A model generated the notes under the pieces. The model saw nothing but the letters and a program-made list of their open reading frames with translations, had not been told where the DNA came from and ran no database searches. From positions 1-64,000 of the forward strand of contig JAMZAV010003100.1 in assembly GCA_024449915.1 (NCBI GenBank): 64,000 nucleotides of DNA, given 5' to 3'. The position numbers and the translations under genes were made by a program. Source of the DNA: Sweltsa coloradensis. Its lineage: Eukaryota; Arthropoda; Insecta; Plecoptera; Chloroperlidae. This document shows positions 10,386 through 22,189 of this stretch, piece after piece. Position 1 is the stretch's first letter, and the number at the start of each line of letters is the position of its first letter.

Positions 10386-11857
10386 AACGCACTCACAGTA
10401 AGTTATTATCCTATTAGCCTAAAACCTAAAACCTTCGAAACAAAATCAGGGACTGTGCGCCCCGGACCTGCTTTGGCTGCCCCCTCATTGTGCAAAATCA
10501 TGTACTTTGCTAAGGAAAGAGCGTATACCCTTTGAAATCCAAAATTTAGGTAAATCTTGCAAAACGAATTATTTTTTTAAATTTTAAATTGCTAACCAAA
10601 CCCATCTGGCAAATCTGATATCTGACTCACCTAACCGACACAGAACCAGCACCGAATAGCATGCACATGCACTGGCGCAAGCAGTTTTTAAATGTAACTA
10701 TCAGTAGTTATTATTGGACATTTGCTACATCACGTCTACATCTTGTCTGGCATGTTCTTATTTATAAAGCCAAAGTAAAGCCATTATAGTGTCAAAATGA
10801 AGTGAATTCCTGCCTCCCGCCCCCCAACCAGTACACAAAAACAATTCACACTCCCAAAAAATGCGAAATGTTGTGTACGAATGGCAGAAGTTCGAAATCT
10901 CAAACAAATTAACATGAGAATGCTACGATTCGAGCCGAAAATGGGCGTTCGTACTTTGCGAACTACGCCTATACATTTTTTCATCGACCAAGATTATTCT
11001 GTGTGCTTATCCATGTAGGCCAACACTTTGGGTTGACTGAGAGAAAAAAGATTTTTTTTACAAATTCGCAGGAAACACATTTTTTTCTATCAGTCAGCCT
11101 CTAGAAAACCATTGAAAATTAATGTCACAAAAACACAACTACCTACGTTGAATGGTGTGCTTGGGCGGATTGAAGTTTGAAATTATTTTGAAGAGGCGAT
11201 ATTTGCCGTGTGCCCGATCAGAAAATTTAGAAAAAAATAGTTTTGATTTTCTAAAAGAGCCAGGTTTCAAAGCCATTCACTTTATTTTGACTTTGGAGCA
11301 TATTTGAGGAAATAGAAAAGCGCAGTCGAATAGCATGTTAATATTCATTTATATGGCTTGATTTTCAAATTTTGGCCCCGTTTGCCATTTTGTCAAACAC
11401 ATTGACATATCGACCAAAATTTACATTGTTATTACCATTCAGTGGTGCAATTTCGGTTAACATTGCATCCTATTATTTATATATTGTGTTGTGTGTTTGT
11501 TTTCATTGTATTTTTTATGTATCCCTTCCACCCCCCCCCCCCCCGCCCATTCAACTTTCTGAATAGGATCAGTTTGCCTCTGGCCAGGCTTATATCTTTC
11601 AAAGTTCACTTACGTAATTGCTAAACATACCAAGTTAGCCAGTAAATATTCTGGGCGTGACAGATTCCTAACCGAGACTGTGCCTATACTCACGCAGAAC
11701 ACGCAGCGCAAAACTGATTGTATTGTGTACAATACGTGACTCTTATGAATAGAATATTTGCATCATCTTCCTTATTAATATTTACGGTGACGTTTGTAAC
11801 TGGCATTTTTATTTTTAGAACGGATAACGCATTCACGTCCACATCCGACCGGCGATT
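10386..11857. other. Unassigned DNA
   Basis: AT-rich, with a poly-C run near 11531-11545. Short frames show no motifs. No repeats recognised beyond the C-run. Confidence 0.35.
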
Positions 11858-12172
11858 GCGATGCTCATGGGATTGCTGAAGCTCTGTTCGATTGTGTCTG
11901 GCGGACACACCCAGTGGTGTCGAAGATGTGCACAGGCATGGGTGGGCAGTGGGCACCCATAGTGTATCCCCCACTATATTGCGATGCACATGGGATTGCT
12001 CTGTTCGATTGTGTCTGGCGGACACACTCAGTGGTGTCGAAGATGTGCACAGGCATGGGTGGGCAGTGGGCACCCATAGTGTATCCCCCACTATATTGCG
12101 ATGCACATGGGATTGCTCTGTTCGATTGTGTCTGGCGGACACACTCAGTGGTGTCGAAGATGAAGATGTGCA
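11858..12172. repeat. 117-bp minisatellite, about 2.6 copies
   Basis: Copies start GCGATGCWCATGGGATTGCT at 11858, 11981 and 12098. The first is 123 bp because of a 6-bp GAAGCT insertion; the second is 117 bp. Because 117 is divisible by 3, frames on both strands stay open through the array and give repetitive peptides, which I do not consider genes. Confidence 0.9.
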
Positions 12173-12594
12173 CCAGGCATGGGCTTCCTATGGGGGGGGG
12201 GGGGGGGCAAGTGTATCAACCACTTTACCAAATATAGACTTTTGATTAATTAATGCAATTGATAAACAGTCTGTTTTGGGCAGACGATAATTTTTAAAAT
12301 AATAAGCTGGTGGACGTTGGACGATCTTTGTGTGTATGGGAGGGGTAGAGGGGGAGGGTAGAGCAAATGGTTTCTCGTTTTCTGAAAGTAAAATGATGGA
12401 ACCACTGAAAATAATGATATTCATAGTTAACAATTTCACAAGGAAGCCTGCCCAGGCGATCATGCCACTCTTCAGGTGTTACGTATATTGGAGTTAAGAC
12501 AATTGTGAAGGGATGTCGAGGGCTGTTTAAGAGGACTCCATCTCTTGCATTCGCATTAATGACTGAGGAAAACCTCGAAAAAACCTTTAGTCAT

Positions 12595-12606
12595 GATTTC
12601 TGGTCT
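12595..12606 (-). repeat. tRNA-like repeat, left fragment (split by hAT MITE)
   Basis: This piece and 13254-13312 are contiguous if the MITE and one target copy are removed. The right piece shows GGGTTGAAATCCC (B-box-like, minus strand). The MITE inserted between tRNA-like domains. Confidence 0.45.
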
Positions 12607-13261
12607 CGACGGGACAGTGGCGGATCTAGGACATAATCATGGGGGGGGGGGGGCGATTTGCGTGTGCATGTACAGTCGGGGGAAGGGGACTAAGCGCGGA
12701 CGCAGGGGGGGTATGGGGGGGCGGAGCCCCCCATTAATTGCGCCGCAGGCGAAAATTTTGAAAATCAGGCTTTTCGAGTGCATTTGGTGCGTTTTAGATA
12801 AAAGTGGTGGGCTGAATGCAATACCGAAACAATGTAATTTGAGTGCACCAATTTGTTTTGTCGTCATGTCGAGCTTACAATTTACAGCATTGGCCTAGAT
12901 TGCAACATTATTATAGACGTTTGATCTTATTTTCAATTCATCATTTTATTTATTATTAATCGTCTATCTATTTAGTTAAAAAACGATTCACATAGGACAA
13001 CTTAATAAATCGAAGTACACTGATGCAGACACATTGCAGAGGCAAACTGATTATTTCTGACAACATAAAGGAAAGTTGATTTTTATTGGGAGTTTTAAAT
13101 AAATAGCGCCGCAGGCGAAAATTTTGAAAATCAGGTTTTTAGAGTGCATTTGGTGCGTGCACAATAAAATAATAAAATCATTTTTTTTTTTTTTTTAAGA
13201 ATCATGGGGGGGGGCGATCGCCCCACCGCCCCCCCCCCCTGTATCCGCCACTGCGACGGGA
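12607..13261. mobile_element. hAT-type MITE with 8-bp target duplication
   Basis: Ends are CAGTGGCGGAT (12615) and ATCCGCCACTG (to 13253). Both sides carry the identical octamer CGACGGGA (12607-12614 and 13254-13261), the 8-bp duplication typical of hAT transposition. Inside are poly-G/poly-C runs at both ends, two copies of GCGCCGCAGGCGAAAATTTT (12740 and 13108) and a nested copy of the repeat seen at 10265. No transposase frame; non-autonomous. Confidence 0.85.
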
Positions 13262-13312
13262 TTTCAACCCGGGACCTCCCGAATCAAAGTCGCGTGCTCG
13301 AGACAATTACTG
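13262..13312 (-). repeat. tRNA-like repeat, right fragment
   Basis: Minus strand: CTCGAGCACGCGACTTTGATT, then GGGAGGTCCCGGGTTGAAATC, i.e. anticodon-arm-like and B-box-like sequence running into the hAT target duplication. Confidence 0.45.
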
Positions 13313-14147
13313 ATTCCATTTTCTTTTCTTATTATCTGCAAGATTGTTTTTATTTCCAATGCAGCAGCGTACATAATTATATTGCATTTTTTTTAAAATA
13401 ATACAGTCCGTTTTTCAGCAACACATCGTAAGGGAGGCATTTAAAAAGTAAGTCATAGACCCTCTCACCTTCAAAAGCAGCCACTGTTACGTTACTGTTG
13501 CCAGAATATGGATGAGTGTCAACACTAAATTTGTAGTCGACACTGTGTAAAAATTTTCAAATACAACTATTAAATTTGCATATACTGAGGGGCAGTGGCG
13601 TCAATAGTGTTTTTTTTGGGGGGGAGGCATGCGCCCCTCAATCGCAATCCGCGCCCCTCCAATTATTTACTCGTTTTCTTTTTTCCCCAATTTCCAACCC
13701 ACAGTCGCAGCTGCACTTTACGCGAATTCTCACCACTTAAAATATTGTATTGTATTTACTATCTAGCCATTCATGCGCTGAATATCGTGATTAGTGGAAC
13801 TATGGAACTTGATGTTAGTTTATTTAGAATTTAGATTAAAAATACGATTTTAGAAGATAAAAAGTTGGTCATCCTTATAAAGGCACAGATCTTCAGCAAA
13901 ATTACCTTGAAGGAGAACATTTTTAGACTAAAAAGAAAATTTTTGTAGCTAAAAAAGGGTCATCGTGATGCTTTAAAACACCCAGATTTTCACCAAAATG
14001 CCCTTGAAGGAGAAAAATTTTCTGGGGGGCAAGCTTCCCGGACTTCCCACTATGGCCCCGCTACATCAATTAATTACTTTGCGCCCCCCCCCCCCCCCCC
14101 ATGTCAAAACTCTAGGGAGTAAGGACGCTCCTTCTGAGGGGGTCGCG
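13313..14147. other. Unassigned DNA with partial TIR-like and internal repeats
   Basis: A CAGTGGCGTCAATAG motif at 13591 resembles the left end of another hAT MITE, but no matching right end was found. A roughly 110-bp segment (CAGATCTTCAGCAAAATTACC vs CAGATTTTCACCAAAATGCCC, each followed by TTGAAGGAGAA) is repeated at about 13886 and 13983. A C-run lies at 14086-14100. Confidence 0.4.
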
Positions 14148-14412
14148 AGCGTCCATGACCACATGGTACGGTGCGTCCACGACCACATGGTGCGGTGGTC
14201 CATGACCACATGGTACGGTGCGTCCACGACCACATGGTACGATGGTACATGACCACATGGTACGATGGTACATGACCACATGATACGGTGCGTCCACGAC
14301 CACATGGTGCGGTGGTCCATGACCACATGGTACGATGGTACATGACCACATGGCACGGTGCGGCCACGACCACATGGTGCGGTGGTCCATGACCACATGG
14401 TGCGGTGGATCC
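14148..14412. repeat. 23-bp minisatellite
   Basis: Tandem units built on CATGACCACATGGTACGGTG and CACGACCACATGGTGCGGTG alternate, giving a 23/46-bp period over about 11 units. Each unit contains CCACATGG. Several frames are open on the minus strand because stop codons are missing from the unit. Confidence 0.9.
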
Positions 14413-14948
14413 GACCGACAGTTATCTTCTCTAGTTTATTTTTCCAATCCAAGTACCTACTGCCAAAATCAACATTTTCCAATCAAAAATAGTGATTTCA
14501 GTTCCCACATTTAAAAAAAGTTTCTTGCATTTGCTTGGCCGGCGGCCGCTGCGCTTGGTGCTTCTCGTGGTAAATGAGCATAGGGGCGAGGGCCCCCATT
14601 ACTAAACATGTAAACACATAGCTAAAGAGAACGAGACATTGCGTTCCAAAACTAAGCAACGTAATTTGTCTGCAATTTTAATAATCTTATACCACCCAAG
14701 GTTTGAATGACTGATTGTCTTGGCAAATCATGTATTTTCCCACCCATTCATTACTGCTGTAATTTTGCCGAGCTTCTCCAAGATAATTCATAACTATATT
14801 TTGTATACACTTAGCTAACCCTGACAATGATTGTTTTATGGGTTCTGTATTCTGAGGTAAGCACAATCGTAATATTTGACCTCAGCAGTCACAATACTTC
14901 CTCACAGGCTGATTTACTGTTGGTTCAAGGATATTATTATTACAATAA
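14413..14948. other. Unassigned DNA
   Basis: No repeat family or gene recognised. Ends in ATTACAATAA before an HLE-A insertion. Confidence 0.35.
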
Positions 14949-15711
14949 TTGGATGAGCGTAGCGAGCGAAGCAAAGATTCCATTCTACTACACTGGAAAA
15001 AAAATCCCGAAATGTTTTTTTTTCTTTTTTTTTTGTATTTTTGTCTGTTTGTCCACACGATTCCGGCTAAACCGATACTCCGATTACGATGAAATTTTAT
15101 GAAGGCCTTCGAAATCTCGCTGAACTTACAACTGCCACTTTTTTTAGCGCAATCGGAAAATTTTTTCTCATGAAAATCGCAATTTTACGATTTTTTTCGA
15201 TTTTTAAAAAATTTCTTCGCCTTATAACACCTACATGCTTTATCCGATTTTAATTATTTTTGAACAGAACCTTTATTTTATGAATTAAGATATTCTTGTG
15301 AAATTTGAGCGCAATTGAAAAAATATTTATCATAAAAATCGAAATTTTACAGTTATTTTCTTTTTTTAAACAATTCTTTGACTTATAACACCTATACATG
15401 CTTTATCCGATTGTAATGATTTTTTCGCAGAACCTTAATTTTATGAATTAATATATTAGTATTAATTTGAGGGCAATCGAGAAATTATTTCTTATAAATA
15501 TCGCAATTTTACGATTTTTTTTAAACAATTACGATTAATTTAAAAAAAAAATTAAGTTAATTATTAATTTAATTTAATTTAATTTGAAAAAAAAAATTCA
15601 ACTTAGTAATGATTTTGTCACAGCACAACAGAAAATTCGCATAACACATGGCAGCTCAATGCACCAATTACGCTCATCCAACAACGCGGCGGGACTTAAG
15701 CGTTTTCATAG
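14949..15711 (+). mobile_element. HLE-A unit 7, full length
   Basis: TTGGATGAGCGTAGCGAGCG start, T-run and core, three modules, CGCTCATCCAA, hairpin AACGC/GCGTT, and a mutated end TTTTCATAG (A for C in CTAG). Next base T. Confidence 0.85.
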
Positions 15712-15776
15712 TTAATTTAATAACACTGGAGAATGAGACAGGGAAAAGTTTAGGAAAACACGACATTATTTAGTTA

Positions 15777-16572
15777 TTGGATGAGCGTAGCGAGCGAAGC
15801 GAAGATTCCATTTCACTACACTGGAGAAAAAAATCCGGAATGTTTTTTTCTTTCTTTCTTTCTTTTTTCTTTCTTTCTTTCTTTTTTTTTGTATTTTTGT
15901 CTGTTTGTCCACACGATTCCGGCTAAACCGATACTCCAATTGAGATGAAATTTTCTGGAGGCCTTCGAAATCTCTGAACTTAGAACTGCCACGTTTTTGA
16001 GCGCAATCGGAAAAATATTTCTCATGAAAATCACAATTTTACGATTTTTTTTCGATTTTTAAAACTTTCTTTGACTTTATAACACCTACATGCTTTATCC
16101 GATTTTAATGATTTTTGCTCAGAACCTTTATTTCATGAATTAAGATATTCGTGTGAAATTTGAGCGCAATTGAAAAAATATTTATCATAAAAATCGAAAT
16201 TATACGTTTTTTTTTCTTTGTTTCAACAATTTTTTGTCTTATTACACCTACATGCTTTATCCGATTGTAATGATTTTTTCACAGAACCCTTATTTTATGA
16301 ATTAATAGATAAGTGTCAAATTTGAGCGCAATCGAGAAATTATTTCTTATAAAAATCACAATTTTACTTTTTTTTTTTTTAACAATTACAATTAATTTTA
16401 ATAAATTGAAAAATTAAAGTTAATTTTTTATTTAATTTAATTTAATTTAAAAATAATCAACTTAGTATTGATTTTTCCACAGAACAACAGAAAATCCGCA
16501 TAACACATGGCAGCTCAATGCACCAATTACGCTCATCCAACAACGCGGCGCGGGACTTAAGCGTTTTCCTAG
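15777..16572 (+). mobile_element. HLE-A unit 8, full length
   Basis: Starts TTGGATGAGCGTAGCGAGCG. The head T-run is an expanded TTTC microsatellite. The tail hairpin carries a 2-bp duplication (GGCGCGGG). Ends TTTTCCTAG and is followed by TTTAACTT. Confidence 0.85.
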
Positions 16573-17614
16573 TTTAACTTACAGGTAGGTATACAACAAC
16601 TGTTTTGTATGCTGGTAAAGTTGAATACTTACATATAACAGTTTTATGTTAACAATTTGTCAAAAGAAATTCTAAAATGTGTTATCCCATCTTTCTCTAC
16701 TATTTGCTCTCTGGTTTTAATAATGAATACCATTCAGATATTATGGATCTGTTATAAAATAAATGAAAACTTTCCTATATCTGTGGAAATATATTACCTT
16801 TTAATTGTCCAATTATGACCCACCATTACCTTCTAAATCCCATTTTTTTTAAAACTATTGCTTTCTTCCCACTCTTGAAACTCCATATAGAACGTCTCGA
16901 CACTAAATCTATCTATTTCTATCAGTATATTTTTCCAGGCCCTTCATCAAGGAAACATCTTAATTTATGCAGGCGCTATATTGTAAAAATATACCATGAG
17001 CTATGACAATGAATTTTCATTGCAAGATGAAAACGCTATATTGAGGGAAGTGCAGTGGCGTAGGAGTAGGGTCGGCAGAGTGGGCGACCGCCCAGGGAAG
17101 AAGAGGAGAGGAGAAGAAGCAAAATTTAATGTGAAAACAAGCACTGGTACGAAAGTCCCCAAAGTTTCATAATCAACAGGTCGACGGAAAATACAAAATA
17201 TTTTGCTGGAGGTGCCGGGTGATGAGTTTTTCCTTTCTGGCGAGCTATGTAGCGAGTACCCCTTTCTCCAGAAACCAAAAACATTCTGCATCATCCTTGA
17301 TGAAGGATTGAAGGGCAATGCCAACATAAAGCCAATGTAGTGTTCGGTTGTTATCGTGAGTGACACGCCGTGACATAGGCCTACACACAAAAGGACGACC
17401 AAAAAAGTAATGCTCTTTTATGGAAGCCATTCACTAAAAATTATACGATTTTGAATTTTTACTTTCAAACGATAATAAAAGTTACACAGATATTTTGTTT
17501 TGAGGTAGGACATTTCCGGCACTGGTGTTTGCGGAGTAGGTGTGTTGGGGGGTGGGCGGGTCGTAGAGCCTTATACCACAGATAATAGAGTACACTACAC
17601 CTACCTGATGTTAA
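16573..17614. other. Unassigned DNA, possible hAT-like fragment
   Basis: GCAGTGGCGTAGGAGTAGGG at about 17052 looks like the left terminus of another CAGTGGCG-type MITE; the right terminus was not found. The 133-codon minus frame at 17001-17402 has no recognisable domain. Confidence 0.35.
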
Positions 17615-18385
17615 CTAGGAATTAACGCTTAAGTCCCGCTGCGTTGTTGCATGAGCGTAATTTGTGCATTGAGTTGCAATGTGTTATGCGGATTTTATGT
17701 TCTACTGTGAACAAATCATTTCTAAGTTAAGAATTTTTTTTAAATTAATTTAAATAAAATAAAATAAAATAAAAAAACTTTTTTTTTATAAATCGTAATT
17801 TAAAAAAAGAAAAAAATCGTAAAATTTCAATTTTCATAACAAATAATTTTTCGATTGCTCTTTGATTTCACACGAATATATAAATTCATAATTTAGGTTC
17901 TGTGAAAAAATAATTACGATCGGATAAAGCATGTAGGTGCTATAAGCCAAAGAAATTAAAAAAATCGAAAAAAGTCTTAAAATTGCGATTTTTTAAAGAA
18001 ATTTATCTTTCGAAAACGCTCAAAATTCGCCCGTATATATAAATTCAAAAAACTAAGGTTGTGTGAAAAAATTATTACAATCGGACAAAGCATGTAGGTG
18101 TTATACATCGAAGAATTTTGTTAAAAATCGAAAAAAATCGTAAAATTGCGATTTTCATGAGAAATAATTTTCCGATTGCGCTCACAAACGTGGCAGTTCT
18201 AAGTTCAGAGATTTCGAAGACCTCCATAAAATTTCATCGCAATTGGAGTATCGGTTAAGCCGGAATCGTGCGGACAAACAGACAAAAATACAAAAAAAAA
18301 AGAAAAAAAGAGAAAAAAAAAACATTCCGGAATTTTTCTCCAGTGAGTAGAATGGAATCTTCGAATCGCTCGCTACGCTCATCAA
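17615..18385 (-). mobile_element. HLE-A unit 9, full length
   Basis: Minus-strand orientation: 3' end CTAGGAATTAACGCTTAAG with a mutated hairpin, inverse motif GTTGCATGAGCG, three modules, core, T-run and a decayed 5' end (CGCTCATCAAA). More diverged than other copies. Confidence 0.8.
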
Positions 18386-18435
18386 ATAACGTAGGTATCT
18401 AAAAGGGTATGTACGTCAAAACGTGAGTTCACGAA

Positions 18436-18500
18436 GCTCAGCGTGGCGCGTGAGACTCTGATTCCGTAGGTCGCTGGTTCGATAACCACCAACAGCCATA
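18436..18500 (+). repeat. tRNA-derived repeat
   Basis: AGCTCAGCGTGGCGCGTGAGA (A-box-like), then GATTCCGTAGGTCGC and CTGGTTCGATAACCA (B-box-like). Acceptor stem not preserved. Confidence 0.5.
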
Positions 18501-18877
18501 GGATTCATTCAGTTGCTATACTATACCCGCCGCGTTGTTGGATGAGCGTAATTGGTGTATTGATCTGCCATGTGTTATGCGGATTTTCTGTTGTTCTGTG
18601 AAAAAATCATTACTAAGTTGAAATGTTTTTAAAATTAAATTAAATTAAATAAAAAATAACTTAATTTTTTTAAATTTGTTTTAATTAATCGTAATTGTTA
18701 AAAAAAATCGTAAAATTGCGATTTTTATAAGAAATAATTTCTCGATTGCGCTCAAATTTAACACGAATATATTTATTCATAAAATTAAGGTTCTGCGAAA
18801 AAATCATTACAATCGGATAAAGCATGTAGGTGTTTTTGTTTTTATGTAGGTGTTTCAAGTCAAAGAATTGTTAAAAA

Positions 18878-19629
18878 CTAGGAAAACGCTTAAGTCCCAC
18901 CGCGTTGATGGATAAGCGTATATGGTTCATTGAGCAGCCATGTGTTACGCGGATTTTCTGTTGTTCTGTGAAAAAAACATTACTTAATCGAAGATTTTTT
19001 TAAAATTAAATAAAATTAAATAAAAAATTAACTGAATTTTTATAATTAAATTAAATTAAATAAAAACTTAACATTGCAATTTTCATAAGAAATAATTATT
19101 CGATTGCGCTCAAATTTAACACGAAAATATTAATTCATAAAATTAAGGTTCTGTGAAAAAATCATTACAATAGGATAAAGCATGTAGGTGTTATAAGTCA
19201 AAGAATTGTTTTAAAAAAGAAAAAACCCGTACAATTTCGATTTTCATGAGAAATAATTTTTCGATTACGCTCAAATTTCACACGAATATCTTAATTTATA
19301 AAATTAAGGTTCTGTGAAAAAATCATTACAATCGGACAAAGCATGTAGGTGTTATAAGTCGAAGAAATTCAAAAAATCGAAAAAAAATCGTAAAATATAG
19401 CGATTTTCATGAGAAATAATTTTTAGATTGTACTCAAAATCGTGGCAGTTCTAAGTTTAGAGATTTCGAAGGTCTTCATAAAATTTCATCGCAATCGGAG
19501 TATCGGTTTAGCCGGAATCGTGCTAACAAACAGACAAAAATACAAAAAAAAAAAAAAAAATTAAAATCCGGATTTTTTTCTCCAGTGTAGTAGAATGGAA
19601 TCTTCGCTTCGCTCACTACGCTCATCCAA
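18878..19629 (-). mobile_element. HLE-A unit 11, nested in unit 10
   Basis: CTAGGAAAACGCTTAAGTCC end, modules, core, then CGCTCATCCAA at 19629. Full length apart from a few indels. The base pair outside each end is A/T-rich unit-10 sequence. Confidence 0.85.
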
Positions 19630-19662
19630 CAACAGACACAACGGGCAGAATAATTTTGATAA

Positions 19663-20432
19663 CTAGGAAAACGCTTAAGTCCCGCCGCGTTGTTGGATGA
19701 GCGTAATTGGTGTATTGAGCTGCCATGTGTTATGCGAATTTTCTGTTGTTCTGTGGAAAAATCATTACTAAGTTTAAATTTTTTAAAATTAAATTAAATT
19801 TAATAAAAAAATTAACTTCAATTTTTTAATTTATTAATCGTAATTGTTAAAAAAAATCGTAAAATTGCGATTTTTATAAGAAAAAATTTCTCGATTGCGC
19901 TCAAATTTAACACTAATATATTAATTCATAAAATTAAGGTTCTGCGAAAAAATCATTACAATCGGATAAAGCATGTAGGTGTTATAAGTCAAAGAATTGT
20001 TAAAAAAAAGAAAAAAGCCGTAAAATTTCGATTGTTATGATAAATATTTTTTCAATTGCGCTCAAATTTCACAAGAATGTCTGAATTCATAAAATAAAGG
20101 TTCTGTGCAAAAATCATTAAAATCGGATAAAGCATGTAGGTGTTATAAGTCAAAGAATTTTTTTTTAAATCGAAAAAAATCGTAAAATTGCTTTTTTTAT
20201 GAGAAATAATTTTCCGATTGCGCTCAAAAACGTGACAGTTCTAAGTTCAGAGATTTCGAAGGCCTCCATAAAATTTCATCGTAATCGGAGTATCGGTTTA
20301 GCCGGAATCGTGCGGACAAACAGACAAAAATACAAAAAAAGAAAGAAAGAATGAAAGAAAGAAAGAAAAAACATTCCGGATTTTTTTCTCCAGTGTAGTA
20401 GAATGGAATCTTCGCTTCGCTCGCTCATCCAA
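19663..20432 (-). mobile_element. HLE-A unit 12, nested in unit 10
   Basis: Same orientation as unit 11, separated from it by 33 bp of sequence (19630-19662) not found elsewhere in the window. Complete from CTAGGAAAACGC to GCTCATCCAA. Its AAGA-rich run is the minus-strand view of the head T-run. Confidence 0.85.
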
Positions 20433-20849
20433 AAAGAAAAAAACCCGTAAAATATCGATTTTTATTTTAAATATTTTTTTGATTGCACTCAAATTTCACA
20501 CGAATATCTTAATTCATAAAATAATGGTTCTGTGAAAAAATCATAACAATCGGATAAAGCATGTAGGTGTTATAATTAGAAGAAACTTTTCAAAAATCGA
20601 AAAAAATCATAAAATTGCGATTCTAATGAGAAATAATTTTTCGATTGCGCTCAAAAACGTGGCAGTTCTACGTTCAGAGATTTCGAAGGCCTCCATAAAA
20701 TTTCATCGCAATTGGAGTATTGGTTTAGCCGGAATCGTGCGGACAAACACACAAAAATACAAAAAATACAAAAAAACAAAAAACATTCCGGATTTTTTTC
20801 TCCAGTGTAGTGAAATGGAATCTTCGCTTCGCTCGCTACGCTCATCCAA

Positions 20850-22189
20850 TAAGCTATAAGGATTGACAGGCGCGTAGGAACTCTTTTCGAATGGAACGGG
20901 GGGGGGGGGGGGGGGGACGATGAGCTCATTAAGCTGATGAGCATATTGTTTGCTTCTGCAACCAGCCACAAGTCAGCACACCCTAGGAACACAAAGCCCT
21001 AGGTATACAATTGCTACTAGTTTTTAGTTGAGGCGATGTTGAACATTGAAGGGGTGGTGGAGGGGAGGGGGGATTCCCCTCCTCTTCCTACGCGCCAAGG
21101 CATGAGTTCTCTCCAACAGCCCCTAGGCTTACATCGGGAATCCCTACGAAAAGGTTTGTGCTCTGCCTCTGCATAAGCAATGCCAAGGACTCGTCCGTCA
21201 CCTACCGCATGGGTACAATAACTCAATGAGGGTTCTGTGTGGTGTGCTGACTCGTTTCAAGTCTCATGTCAATGCTACCGATTCGAAACGAGAGGAGAGG
21301 GGTTATTGTCTCTCTATCTCTGTGTTTTGTTTTTGTCTCCTGCCTGCCTGCCTGTCTGGTCCACTGCGCACTCATCCAAATTATTCATACTTTTTTCTTG
21401 ATGTTGTCTTGTCTTCCTCTGTCTGCTCCTCAGCAACAGCTAATCAAGCTCGTACGCCTACCACCGTGGCGTATCCAGGATTTATAGATACTTATAGGGG
21501 AGGGACCCTGAGAAATAGCAAATAAAAAGTTCTCATTTAGTTCTAGAAAAATCTTCAATTTCAGTATATAAACTCAGGTAATGGCATCATTTCGTCCATA
21601 AAAATAGCACTGCAATCACTACCCTTCAGCGAAATGAACAAGTATTACTTTGGTATTACACACAAACAATATTTAGGCCATTTAAAGTTAACTTAATTTG
21701 AATTAGCTAGGCGTGTTTGATAATAATATTTTCAACTGTCATGGTGCCAACTATACGTTAAATCAGAAATGTTGTTTTCAATGCAAAATTGTCAAATTAA
21801 TTGCATGTTTTGGAGCTATATCTTACAGAGATTGAGAAAAGTTCAAAATTTTGCTCTAATTTAGCATAAAACCGTGATTATTGCCTTATTTCGCTACTTC
21901 CTTTATTGCCTAATTGAACAGTGTCATCACTACCAACAAACTGTTTCTTGCACAAGATGCACTTGTCTAACTCCATGTCATGGGGGCTATGAATTGAAAG
22001 TAATCGAATATGAAATGTTTGCCCTGTATGAGCTTAGTGGCGCATCCAATGCTTTAAAAGTAGGCCTTCTGTTTATTAAATATTTTACTGTACATTCATA
22101 GTTAATCGAGTTTGGGGGAGGGGAAGTGGCAAAAAAATAAATAGGCTCTAAGTGGATACGGAAACAATACGTTTACTAGGTTTATATAA
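20850..22189. other. Unassigned DNA
   Basis: G-run at 20898-20916. CGTGGCGTATCCAGG near 21468 resembles a MITE terminus without a partner. Open frames at 21017-21525 and 21874-22101 have no recognisable domains. No gene supported. Confidence 0.35.

Larger units (their letters stand above)
18526..20849 (-). mobile_element. HLE-A unit 10, split by two nested HLE-A copies
   Basis: Minus orientation. The 3' hairpin side survives from CCCGCCGCGTTGTTGGATGAG (18526; the terminal CTAG part is lost). The body runs to GAATTGTTAAAA at 18876, stops, and resumes at about 20433 (AAAGAAAAAAACCCGTAAAA), continuing to the 5' end CGCTCATCCAA at 20849. The two halves join correctly at a module junction seen in other copies. 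The 1.55 kb between them is units 11 and 12. Confidence 0.8.

Noticed and set aside
13591..14070. Second and third CAGTGGCG-type hAT MITEs (also near 17052 and 21468)
   Set aside because: A left-end motif only; no inverse right end or 8-bp duplication could be found.
14148..14412. CRISPR-like array of about 23-bp repeats
   Set aside because: Units are contiguous with no unique spacers; a minisatellite in animal DNA.
21226..21525. Secreted protein candidate with a hydrophobic stretch
   Set aside because: No promoter, splice or family evidence, and the end runs into a MITE-like CGTGGCGTATCCAGG sequence.
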